Source of the DNA: Apoda limacodes
Taxonomy: Eukaryota > Arthropoda > Insecta > Lepidoptera > Limacodidae
Assembly (NCBI GenBank): GCA_946406115.1
Contig: OX291544.1
Location: 11,160,001-11,224,000 of the forward strand
Reading direction: 5' to 3'
Length of the DNA stretch: 64,000 bases
Below are positions 22,701 through 33,518 of this stretch, piece after piece. The translations under genes were made by a program, and so were the position numbers. How positions within the stretch are numbered: the stretch's first letter is position 1; each line of letters opens with the position of its first letter. The notes beneath the pieces are model-generated. The model saw only the letters and a list, made by a program, of their open reading frames with translations. It did not search any database and was not told where the DNA came from.

Positions 22701-25194
22701 TTTAAGTTTACTAAGCAAAAAGATTAATGAAGAAAAATTGATTATCATTTGATTTGTGAAATTACCTCCTTAAGTGAGTAATACCCATTCTTACTACGTC
22801 TCTAGCTAGTATATCCGTTAGCAAAGCTATAAGCTAAGAGAAATAAAATAAAAATACTAGCTGTAAGTCCAAGATTAAAGCAGTACATAACTTACCAAAA
22901 AACTTTCTGATATCCATTTTGATAAGATGATGAATGGAGACACACCCAGAAACTTCACAAATCAACACTGAAATGATGAGATCTTACTTTTTAATAAATA
23001 TAAATCAATATTGACTAACACAGGCAAGCCGGTAGTCTTATAATCACTTTCCAATTCGCTTGTTAAGCTTGTATCGTTGATCGCTTCCAATTAATAAGTG
23101 ACTCGCTCGCAGCGGCCCACGTCTTTATATACCCATACGAACATCACACTAGAATGTATGGTAACATTCTGCCTGGTCTAGTAACTGCTACCAAATTCCA
23201 GAGAGTTCTTTGAACAAGCGCCATCTAGTGTCGAGTAGCAATACTAGGTTTTACAAGGATTGTAGTCGATTTATTCAACTGTAGGTGTTTCTTATGAACA
23301 CTTACAGATGGCAGTCCACAAAACCAATTTAAATTGTATGTTCGTTACAATAACTGCTACTTTAGGTATGTCGCATACAAATTATACAAAACTAACGTGA
23401 ATGTTGGTGAACGGCTGTCGTAGAAAGAAATGCAATGCACACACACACCAAATCTACCTCCTACCTACTTATTTTTACACTGTTTAATGGCCTGGTGTTT
23501 TGGCAAATCTGATATAGTCGTGATGAAAATGGCGGCGATTTTAAAAACGGATGTCAAAATCTTACTGTTATTCTGAATATTTCAATACTTTCAACTATAA
23601 ACATTAAACCTTGTGAATTTATTTACGTTTTGTCATGCGATCCGGAATTTATTAATAGGCAAGGAAGTCAATTGCTCGCACTTCGGTCGCTTTGCGGCTA
23701 GCTATATTTTCTCTAGGGGGGAAGCAACTGATTTGGGACTGGGAAAGATTTGATTGTCTGTTTTTTTTCTATAATTGAGGAGTTGCCGTAAGAACCTACG
23801 CCGATAAAGAACCTACGCCGATAACAAAATTTAGGGCGGGCGAAGCCGCTGGTAGAAGCTAGTAATATATACATTGAAAAATAATCAAGAGTAAGAAAAT
23901 AAGTAAAATAATGTCAAGGTCTGGCTAGTCATAGATATCCAAATGGTTGTCCAAATCCCGGTCTAATCACGTCCCCTAGTAACAATGACATTTTTTATTT
24001 ACTCAAAAAACTACGAGCTGTGTAAAACTTGAGAGCAATCGCGTGATGGATCAAGGCAAGATTCGGCAAGAACAGGCGTGGCTTAACTTAAATGCAACTT
24101 GACTGACTGCATCCAAAAGTGTCAACCGTGTAGTTATCAGAGCGCGCAGCTACGACAGTCAGATACCACTTCTGTGGAATGTGGTAACATCTAGTGGCCG
24201 TTGAACGAAACCACCCACTTGGTCTAGAGTATGACTTTTCGCGACCAGAAGGGGCCGTTCATTGCTACGGAACACCACATATCCTCATGATACTGTTTAA
24301 TTTGTTCAAGAGTATACGCCTTACCTTGGACATTTAGTGCAGTTGGGTAAAGCCCACTTCCAGAATTAAGCCGATAAGAGGACCCACTTAGGATGGGCAG
24401 GATTTACAAACCTGCGTCTCGTATTTACGTCGTTCATACTGCAAGGCTCTAAAGTTTTTAATTAGTGCTTTCTATCCGTGATTCCATATGGTGCTGAGAC
24501 ATAGGCACAGCCGATGGGGCTAGTCCATAAGCTTAAAATAAGCAAACTAAGGAAAGAGCTATGCTCCTCCTGTGTTTTCCTAAGAGATTGGATTCGCAAT
24601 TAGGTATTCCGACAGTAAACTAGTGTAACCGATGTCTTGGCAAACGTAGTGTGGGATGTCATATGACGTGAGGGTTTACGCAAAGTTGCCGGGAGCGATC
24701 AGGTGTATAAGGCACAGGATCGTGCAAAGTGGCGCACCTTGAGAGAGGCATAGTATAGTACAGCAGTGGAGGAATAATCCCGTTATTGCCGGTTATGAGA
24801 AATCACAGTAACAAAGACAAAACACAATAAAATATTGGAAGGGGTTCACTTCCCGGGACACTAGCCATATGGCCATATGATGTCGGCACCGCTGGAGGAC
24901 TCCTGTGGGCTGATGATGAAACGATTGCGAAGCGATCGCCAACACGTCTCGCCCAACATCATCGAAACACTCCCGAACTACCTTTCTACTCGTGGAAGGT
25001 TGGACAAACAGTTGATCTATTGGACCATAATGTAATGAGGGCGAACAAAATATGTACGTTATTGAATAATTAATTGATTTCGACTATATGCTTACTCATG
25101 CCCTGATGGGGCTGGGAAGGGGGGAGGGTTCTTTCAGCTATACAGCAGTTGAAAGGACAGATAAGAAAATTAGATAATTTTAAGCCTATATAGC
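22701..25194. other. intergenic, no gene seen
   Basis: About 2.5 kb of non-coding DNA. Includes a GC-richer part (24640-25020) with short fragments that look like decayed repeat sequence. No supported gene or RNA. Confidence 0.4.
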
Positions 25195-25330
25195 CTATAT
25201 GCTATTCCAGGACCAAACCTATATGTATGCCAAGTTTAATCTCGATCCGTCCAGTGGTTGAAGCGTGATTGAGTAATAAACATCCATCCAGACATACAAA
25301 CTTTCAGATTTATAATATTAAAGTAGGACA
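25195..25330 (+). mobile_element. RTE-like retroposon tail
   Basis: The text CCAAGTTTAATCTCGATCCG, then 'gtggttgaagcgtgattgagtaataaacatcca', then 'acatacaaactttcagatttataatatta' is the standard tail of a common lepidopteran RTE-type repeat. A copy in the opposite orientation lies at 61078-61190. Confidence 0.45.
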
Positions 25331-25603
25331 ATTAGGGCATAGATTTTACACATAGATTTGATAGGGCGGGGCAGAACTGCTTTCGATCGCCATAGAATAA
25401 CGGGTTGATTTTTGCTACAGAGATATCTGAAGAGACTAAGAGGGAGAGAGGATCCATATTATCCCGTTTGAGAGATATCAAGGAACTAGATTTCTTCGTG
25501 GATGAAACTGTGGTGTAAAAATTTAATAAAATTAAACCGACTTCGATTCGGAGTTATAGTTTTTGAGATATGCGCGGACTAATAGACAAACATACATAAA
25601 TAA

Positions 25604-26226
25604 ACCTATGAAACCTTAGAGAAAACTTTGGCAGGTAGCTCATTCCATAACCTAAGCGTTCGCGTGATGCAGTTTCTCTGTAACTGCACTGCACGTGACC
25701 ATTTAGGTTCTAAGGTGTGAGGATGAATTCGCTGCCGATGGCGAGCGGTGAGATGATAGAAAGTAGTCGTGGGCATAATTTCGAACAATTCCTCAGATAA
25801 AATCCTATTATAAAAGCGGTAGAACACACACAGGGAGACAGAGTCTCTCCTCAAACTTAAGGGTTCGATAAGGTTTGTGAGTTTAGGATAGTTGATAATT
25901 CTCACAGCCCGTCGTTGAACCGATTCAAAAGGGCTAAGTTGGTATCCGGGTGTACCCACCCAGAGATGGCCGCAATCTTGCGACTTGTAAACCAGCAACC
26001 TTTGTTCCAAGGCGAAGTACTACTTCTGTTGAAAACACCAAGTTTTTTGGACGCCAGCTTCACTTTGTCTTGCAAATGATCTCTGAACTGAACATCGCTG
26101 GAGATGTCATCACCAAGGATCCCAATACTCTTGGAGATGGTAAAGGATGTGTTCTAGAATTGTGGGACCTCAGTGAATGAAAACCTTCTTAGCAGAGAAC
26201 GCGCCAACAACCACCAGCGTTAATGT
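25604..26226 (-). mobile_element. Jockey-like LINE, left part of copy split by the LTR element
   Basis: The minus-strand frame 25606-26010 reads the ORF2 C-terminus: YQLSPFESVQRRAVRIINYP, then IEPLSLRRDSVSLCVFYRFY, then FEIMPTTTFYHLTARHRQRI and LWNELPAKVF. It is the same family as the copy at 9285-11300. The sequence is broken at 26226 by the giant LTR element and resumes at 48568, where the next upstream part of the same LINE is found. The 4 bases before the insertion (ATGT, 26223-26226) are duplicated at 48564-48567. Confidence 0.8.
26223..26226. repeat. target site duplication, left
   Basis: ATGT immediately before the 5' LTR, repeated at 48564-48567 after the 3' LTR. Removing the element rejoins the two LINE halves. 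Confidence 0.8.
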
Positions 26227-26946
26227 TGTAGTGGACCCAAGCCTTTAATAGAGAGTTGTAGCAATCCGGACCCCACGACACGGTGTTGATTTGCTAAATT
26301 AAGTCTTAAGAGAACAGGTAAATTAAAGAAAATGGGATTCATTAATAATAAATATAAATTAGATCAATCACCTTCGTAATTCATACCAATCGAATACTAT
26401 CGAGATCGATGAAACATTAAGTGAGTGAGTGGCCCGGATGTCCTCACCGGTCTTAGATTAATATATTTATATCTACGCCATAAGGCGTAAATCGCAGTGG
26501 GATCCTAAAATCATCAACACAAAGAAAAATAATTACTCGTTAAATACGACCGATTCGTAAAGTAGCAGATAACCAGGAGGTTAAAATATATGGAGAATAT
26601 CGATCGATTATTTTCAGTTAATTGTTATAAATATCGTAGGGTGCGAGAGGGATAGTAGAGTAGGCTCCGCGCCGCTTACGACGAGCCTTCAATGTGTAAA
26701 TTAATCGAAGCTGTATAATCGAGTCACAAAGAAGCGGAGAAACTAGTTCGGCAGGTAAAGAGTTTAGTAGAATCGGGTGACGATTTCGATATGATTGTTC
26801 GATTATTACTATAAAGTAACTGGCCACTAAAATGCGAAGCACGTGGGTACACGTGGAAGTAAAATAAAGAAGAAATTAACTGGCGCCACAATCCCTAGAC
26901 ACGCCACGTGTTCAGGCCGCGTCTATCGGGGGGGAGGGGAGAACGG

Positions 26947-26968
26947 TTATAAGCGATAGGCGTCAGTT
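26947..26968 (+). promoter_or_regulatory. possible LTR core promoter
   Basis: TTATAAG (26947-26953) followed by an arthropod initiator-type TCAGTT (26963-26968). The spacing is shorter than the usual 30 bases, so one of the two may be incidental. Position just upstream of the splice donor at 27109 supports a start here. The same sequence occurs in the 3' LTR at +16733. Confidence 0.35.
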
Positions 26969-27108
26969 GCGGCACCCTTTTCCACTGTCGTCGTACCGAG
27001 AGGCTGGCCGTGCTCGAGATTTCTGAGGAGGCGGGAAGGACAGGACGAACAAAGATTTGAAGAAATTTAATACCGACGCCGTGCACGTTTCGCCTACATC
27101 AAATATCA

Positions 27109-27114
27109 GTAAGT
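27109..27114 (+). promoter_or_regulatory. splice donor for leader intron (predicted)
   Basis: ATCA|GTAAGT, a strong donor. Paired with the acceptor TTGTTGCAG ending at 38172 it would remove 11,064 bases and leave a leader of about 200 bases before the gag ATG at 38226. Inferred, not shown. Confidence 0.45.
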
Positions 27115-27569
27115 GTCTTTTGTGAGAACTGAGGCTAGCAATGTCAACTTATTATTGATGGGTTTGTACTATGGGGCTTTGTGAGGGACTTCCTTTATAC
27201 CATGGCGTAAGGACTGTGTAAGGGACCGTGTAAGATGCCACCTTGGTTAAAGTGAAGGGTTGGTTGGGGAAAATTGAAAGTGGTTGACTTTTTGGTTGGG
27301 ATTCTAGTTGTAAATTTGGAGTAGAGAAGGGAAAAACCCTTGCTTATTAAAAATGCAGAGGTAGTTTGTTGACATTGTTGGCTATGTACTCTTAAAGGAA
27401 AAGAGATTGCCGATTTCTGCAGAAAATTTAGTGGAGAAAAGGGCTCCTGCCGGGATCGGCGTCTCTTAACATGATGTTGTAAATTTTGTGATACTTTGTG
27501 GGAAGAAACCCCGTAATTAGGCTCTGATCTGATTAGTTAAGAAATCGTTTAAGATTAGGGTTAAGGTCA

Positions 27570-28019
27570 GGCAACCCTTGTGTAAATCCTGTCCTGTGTA
27601 TATGTATATCTTATTGATGAAAGCCCTACGCAAGTCCTAAGCATCGACTTCGCGCTTTGATCGGACTCGAGGTGACGGGGCATGCTTACATGACTTGGCA
27701 GGCAACCCTTGTGTAAATCCTGTCCTGTGTATATGTATATCTTATTGATGAAAGCCCTACGCAAGTCCTGAGCATCGACTTCGCGCTTTGATCGGACTCG
27801 AGGTGACGGGGCATGCTTACATGACTTGGCAGGCAACCCTTGTGTAAATCCTGTCCTGTGTATATGTATATCTTATTGATGAAAGCCCTACGCAAGTCCT
27901 GAGCATCGACTTCGCGCTTTGATCGGACTCGAGGTGACGGGGCATGCTTACATGACTTGGCAGGCAACCCTTGTGTGAATCCTGTCCTGTGTATATGTAT
28001 CTTCATTGATGAAAATCCT
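27570..28019 (+). repeat. 131-bp tandem repeat in 5' LTR, 3 copies plus partial
   Basis: Units begin GGCAACCCTTGTGTAAATCC at 27570, 27701, 27832 and 27963; the fourth is cut after about 57 bases and diverges. Copies are nearly identical (one visible change, CTAAGC versus CTGAGC). Minus-strand frames in this array are a by-product of the 131-bp periodicity. Confidence 0.95.
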
Positions 28020-28575
28020 ACACGCTTTGGTAGACGCTCATTAGAATGGTACAGTTATGTTACATGTAATTGATGGTTATGTTAATGATATCTCTATATC
28101 CGCTACTTACTATCTCAATCATTTTAGTCCCGATGTCTTGTTGCGTTGCGGTATGGGTGACCCCCAAAGCAAGCAGACCCTTGGTAGATAGAGGTAGGTG
28201 AGGACGGGGCAATCACAGTAGGGGTTCTTCAAGCGGGGTCTGGCTTGTTATAAGATTAGGGAAGATTGGGGCTTGATGTTAGAGACATACTAGGATAACT
28301 GCAGGCTTCAGGAATCTAAGGGTGTGAGGGGGCTGATAAAACCTAAATCTGGGTTGGCTCCAGTTCCACCCTTCACCGGCGTCGAGTGGGGAAGCTGAAC
28401 TGTTAGATGCCGTTTAGGTAATGGGTGGCTAAAATTTAATGTGGGATTTTTAACCCAATCTCCTTAAGGAATCCATAGATAAATAGTACCTCCACTCCAC
28501 CCATTATTGCGACGGATAGATTTGGAAAGCTAAGTATTATTGTGTTCATATTTAAATATTTGTTTCCTGTGTAAA

Positions 28576-28581
28576 AATAAA
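28576..28581 (+). promoter_or_regulatory. candidate LTR polyadenylation signal
   Basis: AATAAA followed by a T-rich stretch (ATATGTTTTTCAG) some 15 bases later. It lies about 1.6 kb after the candidate start and about 235 bases before the ribozyme. Counterpart at 45309-45314. Confidence 0.3.
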
Positions 28582-28815
28582 CGTAAACCTCATATGTTTT
28601 TCAGAGCCGCGACATTAATCTAGAGAGTCTAATTTTTAATTAGACTATCTAAGCTTTATTTTATTGCTTTATACTGTTTAATTTATGTTTTGACTAAGCC
28701 ATTTAAGATAAAGATGACAGAACTTCAACATTGACCAAACTTTATTAACAGGCTATGAGGTGACGTTAGTGGGTCAGGATTTGTTCTATTCTTCGCCATG
28801 AATCACCCCGTTGAA

Positions 28816-28892
28816 GACGTATTAGTATAATCATACACAATTCTCTACTAACTGATGAGGCTCTGAATTGTTGTATGGAAAGCCGAAACGTT
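28816..28892 (+). ncRNA. type III hammerhead ribozyme, 5' LTR copy
   Basis: All conserved parts are present in order. Stem III 5' strand GACGT (28816-28820) ends in the U of the cleavage triplet GTA, with cleavage predicted after A28821. Stem I is TTAGTA (28822-28827) with TACTAA (28846-28851), six perfect pairs and an 18-base loop. The catalytic box CTGATGA is 28852-28858. Stem II is GGCT (28859-28862) with AGCC (28881-28884), closing an 18-base loop. GAAA is 28885-28888, with the last A opening stem III: ACGTT (28888-28892) pairs with 28816-28820 (four Watson-Crick pairs and one G-U). Stem III is open to the transcript, which defines type III. Loops I and II are mutually complementary over about 12 positions (28832-28843 with 28865-28877, one bulge). 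Confidence 0.92.
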
Positions 28893-28901
28893 AAGTTCTA
28901 A

Positions 28902-28958
28902 ACACTCAGAAAGGGCTAACCCTTACTTGATCTGGCTAATGCGCCGGGTCCTGAGTGT
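28902..28958 (+). other. structured RNA segment after the ribozyme (5' LTR)
   Basis: An 8-bp outer stem ACACTCAG (28902-28909) with CTGAGTGT (28951-28958) encloses a hairpin AAGGG-CTAA-CCCTT (28911-28924) and a smaller GGC/GCC hairpin (28934-28945). It follows the ribozyme by ten bases. Function unknown; the same structure is at 45635-45691. Confidence 0.5.
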
Positions 28959-31900
28959 GGATATGTCTTCCTTACAATCCACCTTAAACATATTTATTGT
29001 GTGTCAAACTAGGTGTTCTGTCGCCTTAATTACTCTGATGAACAATTCACCACTTAACCATGTGCGTAATCGCACACCTATTTTATTATTTCTTGTGAAC
29101 TTAGCTTGCACGGCATATGTTTCGGGCGAGTATAGCTTCTCCGGACTAGCGGCTATTTAAACTTAAGGAGCCTCTGGTTCGAACCGACCGATCGTAGGTT
29201 ATATTCAAATAATAACGAGATGGTCCCTTTAGTTCCGTAGTTAGTCATAGTAGTAAGGATAAGTACATGGTCGTCTGGTTGTTTGCCACCTCCGCAGCGT
29301 TATAAATGTAGGAGTTGGCGGGGAGCACTACTTACCTATCCTAAAGAACAGTTTAAGGCACGGTGTACGAAGGATAAAGGTTATCTATTAACTCAATTAC
29401 TAAATGACAGGAGGGCGAAGCCACAAGGTAAGCTAGTTTGATTAAACCTATCTACGAGTCTGTCAGGAGTTGGTCGTTATATACCTTCCTTGTTAAAGGT
29501 TCCAAGACGTCAGTCAGATAAGTACGATACAATTGACAACCGCTTAAGGCCAGACGGTACCCTAGGCCCTTAAGGCTATTCAAATTCAAGTTATACATAA
29601 TTAATTTTCAATATTCATTTTAGCGATCAAGTAGGAACAACCTAGTGTATGAGTTAGGCGAGCGTTAGGTTTTGTCTCAATTTTATAGTTTTGTTTTCAT
29701 AAACTTTATATTCTAGTGTAGATAATCGCCATAGCTTGTAACCATAAACTCAATTTTAGATCTAAGAACGAAATTCGTACTGACCGGGTCGCGAGATACT
29801 AAACCAAAACCGAACCAACGTAAATTAGTCGAAGGAAGGTCGAGTAACACGATTAGACTCTGTACCTGCGCAGAAGACTAAAATGTGAACTCTGCGCACC
29901 CACGTGACCACGAGACGCCAGCTGGGCACTTCGACGCACAGGCAAATGTATGGAAAGTCTGACCGGTTAGTCTTTAATTGGCCGAAGGGATAATTCGGTG
30001 GCGGGCCCAATAATTCTGAATAGAACAACTTACGAACCCTTAAGGAATGGTTGTATATGTGAATTTTCCTGGATGATTCCCAGTTAGGGTTACCCGTAAA
30101 CGACCTGGAAACTAGGATTGGTAGATTTAGATAGACTTCCATACTAAATCGTCCGCCCTTAGCGCCCTCTATAAGACCTCCTCAATATCTCCATTATTAG
30201 ACAGTTAGCTAAGATATCGATCGACCGAGTAATTCCACGATTATTACACAGATGGCGTGAGTTTCAGTGGTAAAATAATAATCATGAATGTATGTGGATT
30301 TCTGGATACCTACGGTTAGGACTATGTTATAACTTTATTTAAAGGGTAGGCTGTAGATGTATTTCAGGGTTACATTTACTTCTAATTTGTTAGTTTGTCT
30401 TTACGGCGATTCTACATATATTATTATAAGATTAGATTAGAAGAGAAGCTAGTAAGGATAGTGGTAGTCTTTTTATATACTTAGATTGCCTTTGGGGTGG
30501 CTTCTCGAATACCATTACGACTTTATAATTTCACTTAGGGGTTGTTAACGGGTTGTCAACAGGCTCTTTATGCAATTACTAAACTTATCGGTCAGTCTGT
30601 GGTGCATTCTTAAGTGTTATTGAGAGGGTTGTGTAATTTACGTAAGGGCCAGGCCGCGAGTATATTCGTTTTTATCTATATATATATATTCAATCTGTTA
30701 GTTCATCCGTATGGTGACCTTTCATATTACATTACAGTTTTATAACTTCGCTTAAGAGATCGATAGCTAGTCTACTAATAATTTATCTATGTACTTAATA
30801 GGTCCGCTTGTCTCCCTAATGCCTTATATATGTTGTTATTAGCTCCGACCTTCACTTAAGCGCAAGCTAGAGAACTGGTGACAGGTTAGTTGTGTAGGTT
30901 ATAGGTTAATTAAGGGATCAATAGCGTACCTGCTAATAATTTATTTAGTTATTAAATAGGTCTGTCTGTCTCTTAAATGATTTTGTTATATTATAAGTGT
31001 ATAAATTTAGTTAAGGGGAAGCCAGTGAGCTTATTAGTGGTTAGTACTTTCATATGTCTAAGGGTTCTTCCTTTTAAGGTGATTTTCCTACATTACTATG
31101 AGGTTACAAGTTTACTTAAGGGCAAGATAACTAGTGTATCGATGGACTACTTACCGTTTAAGAGTTCTCCTTTAAGGCGATTTCATACATTACTATAGGA
31201 TTACGACTTCACTTAAGGGGTATGCGGTCATAGTCGTTATAACTTCAAGGCCTATCGTGTTCGAGGGGTAACCGTGTTATTACGAGACATGTTCGGAGTT
31301 GTAAGGAGGTAGCTAGGCTGGTGAATAGGGTGACTTAGGCTAGGGTACTTCGACTACGTTAGGATAATAAATCGCATATATTTTAATCTGAAACTCGCAT
31401 TTAGTAATTTAAATTCTGGTCTAATGCTAATCAGGACTTAGTGGTTCTGCGGTTAAGGATTAGTTATAGGCCATTGCTTTTAATGTAGGTATAATGTAAA
31501 ATTAGGGTTTTGATTTTGTTCTTTCACACCTGGGACTGATTGAATCCATACCTCTTAGGATCTGGGGTTATTATCGGTCACAACGAGGGGTCCAAATAGA
31601 CGATTACGCCACTAGACGATCACAGCCAAATAAAATATTAGCTTTCTTTAATAATAACATTAACGGTTACAAAATATCATTAACATTTATAATAATAAAG
31701 GCAATAATAATATGTTAGGATTACGTACGCCATCACGTATTCAAATTGGCGACTACGTCAGTATACTCCACGTGAGTTCAAATTTATAATTTTATTATTT
31801 TTATAAAGAGGGGGGGGGGTTTCTACATTATGTGTTGCCGTTACCAGGATAGGATAAAGAACTAAAGGAGGCTTGTAAAAGCCTACATTTTGTTGTCGTA

Positions 31901-32108
31901 CAACGGATGGGAGGTCATTAAAATGGATTCCAGAAGAACAGGGGTGACAGAATGAGAAGTAAGGTACATACCTAAGCTTTCACTTTAGTAAAGGTAGACG
32001 GAGACCAATGTTATATTGGATCCCAAGGCTAGCCAGCAGGCAGAAATACACAAAGATACTGAGATTAAGGTATGTTTAATAAAAGAAAATCAAAAAATCA
32101 AAATGTTA

Positions 32109-32459
32109 TTAAACCTGGGGACGGAGGTATTTAGGTAGTCGCACCACTCCCCGGTGATGTCCACCATTCTTTTTGCGACGACCTCGACGCTTCCGTCGTT
32201 TCCTCTTCTCTTGCGGTGCGGATTCCGGTGGCGGTGGCCTACCCTCGGCGTTGTGGTCAGGAGACGCATTGTGATCGACAGGAAGGTCACCGGGATTGAC
32301 CACGCTGGAACACGTTGGAAAAGAAGGAGCGGAGACTCCGCCTGGGACATCGAGAACGTGGCGGATAACGCCACTGGACATAATAATAAGCTCGGAGGGC
32401 CTCCCCTCTACGACCAGACGAGAGCCGGTCTTCGAATACTCCCCTCGGGTCCGGGCCAT
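32109..32459 (-). CDS. antisense frame with arginine-rich motif, hypothetical
   Basis: A 116-codon frame running against the element, with ATG 32457-32459 in an AAATGG context. It ends with a very basic stretch EKRKRRKRRGRRKKNGG, similar in composition to nuclear/RNA-binding arginine-rich motifs. The segment is GC-rich compared with its surroundings, which makes long frames likelier by chance, and a sense frame of 152 codons overlaps it. A minus-strand ATTAAA lies about 30 bases beyond the stop. I do not recognise a family. Confidence 0.2.
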   Translation of the reverse strand: MARTRGEYSKTGSRLVVEGRPSELIIMSSGVIRHVLDVPGGVSAPSFPTCSSVVNPGDLPVDHNASPDHNAEGRPPPPESAPQEKRKRRKRRGRRKKNGGHHRGVVRLPKYLRPQV

Positions 32460-33496
32460 TTGGGATTTCAGGGGTTGTTATTTTTTAAACAAAATGGGGT
32501 TATTAAAGGACGATTTCACGGCCACGGAGTGAATGATACAAATAATGCTGGTATAACATCGAACTATATTAAATTTTCTGGAAGGAGGGTAGATTGGAAA
32601 TTGGATCGGTAACCTAAGGGGTAGATCGTTTTGTTTTCTCCCTTTTCCATGTGAGAGACCGAAAGGCGGAATAATAGTCTTAAATCCATACTATATCGAG
32701 ATATCTTTTAGAAGGTAGGTTGTAAATTAGTTGTTATGTAAAGCCAATTATAGACACAAGTTTAGGATAAAACCATATTAAATTAGTGTAAAAGAATGGG
32801 TTTATTTTAGTTAGGTAGTACAGTACATCTATTTAGGTACTAGTATAGTAAGATATATTCTACGACTTAGGCTTAGATATAGGAAGGCATTACTAGTAAT
32901 ATGTAGACATAAAATTACGGCTATTACGCAAAATTAAAATTACATTTATAGAATGGTAGGCAGGGGTATGTGTATGATCTAATAACCTTATTTATAAATA
33001 CATATTCGTATATCTCAATCATCCGAAACCTAGGGAACGGTATTCGTAAGATAAATCTTACTAGTCTCGTTCAATCTGAACTTCTATGTGGTAGTACCTA
33101 TATGCTTATTGTCATAACATAGGTTCAAGAAAATGTTTAAAAACTAGATTCGAATAAATTTATTATTGGATAGCACTATTCAATAATTATGGACCTTAGC
33201 TTAATATTGTGAGTACGGTTCGAATAAGCTTGTGAGTGTTGGTTTGTACGTATATGTGTGCGTAAGTAGATGTGGATAAGTATATAAATTCGCAGGTGTT
33301 TTATGGAAGGATTCTTGAACTTGTGATTGTCAACTGATAAAGTGGAGGAGTTAGCCGTACTATTTATAAAAAGGGGAACCCCCTTATGGACTTTAGTGGC
33401 CTGTCGCGAGGCATATTACCGTATGGACATAGATTAGAGATCAGTATAGTTGGGGTGGCCTTAATGAACTGTCTATATACATAGAATTATTATTAA

Positions 33497-33518
33497 GGGG
33501 GGGGGGGGGGGGGGGGGG
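33497..33518 (+). repeat. 22-base guanine tract
   Basis: An uninterrupted run of G in the leader, flanked by TATTAA and CACTGTGG. Similar G runs occur at 42753-42776 just before the 3' LTR and at the LTR ends (31810-31819, 48546-48555). Confidence 0.9.

Larger units (their letters stand above)
26227..31827 (+). repeat. 5' long terminal repeat (5.6 kb)
   Basis: 5601 bp, starting TGTAGTGGACCCAAGCC and ending GGGGTTTCTACA, matching 42960-48563 throughout by eye. Contains a possible promoter (26947-26968), splice donor (27109), 131-bp tandem repeats (27570-28019), an AATAAA signal (28576-28581), a hammerhead ribozyme (28816-28892) and a structured segment (28902-28958). LTRs of this size are far above the usual 0.2-2 kb. 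Small frames on the minus strand (26618-26842, 29825-30142) show no recognisable protein. Confidence 0.95.

Noticed and set aside
24905..24935. CTGATGATGAAACG, resembling hammerhead boxes
   Set aside because: CTGATGA is followed directly by TGAAAC with no room for stem II and no matching stems I or III.
27567..28006. Minus-strand frames of 89 and 106 codons inside the LTR
   Set aside because: They read through the 131-bp tandem repeat and simply repeat themselves; no protein family.
29165..29190. GGTTCGAACC in the LTR, like a pol III B box
   Set aside because: No A box at the right distance and no cloverleaf; one of the few LTR differences falls next to it.
29825..30142. 105-codon minus-strand frame in the LTR, present in both copies
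   Set aside because: Copies are identical because the LTRs are; that is no evidence of selection, and no domain is recognisable.
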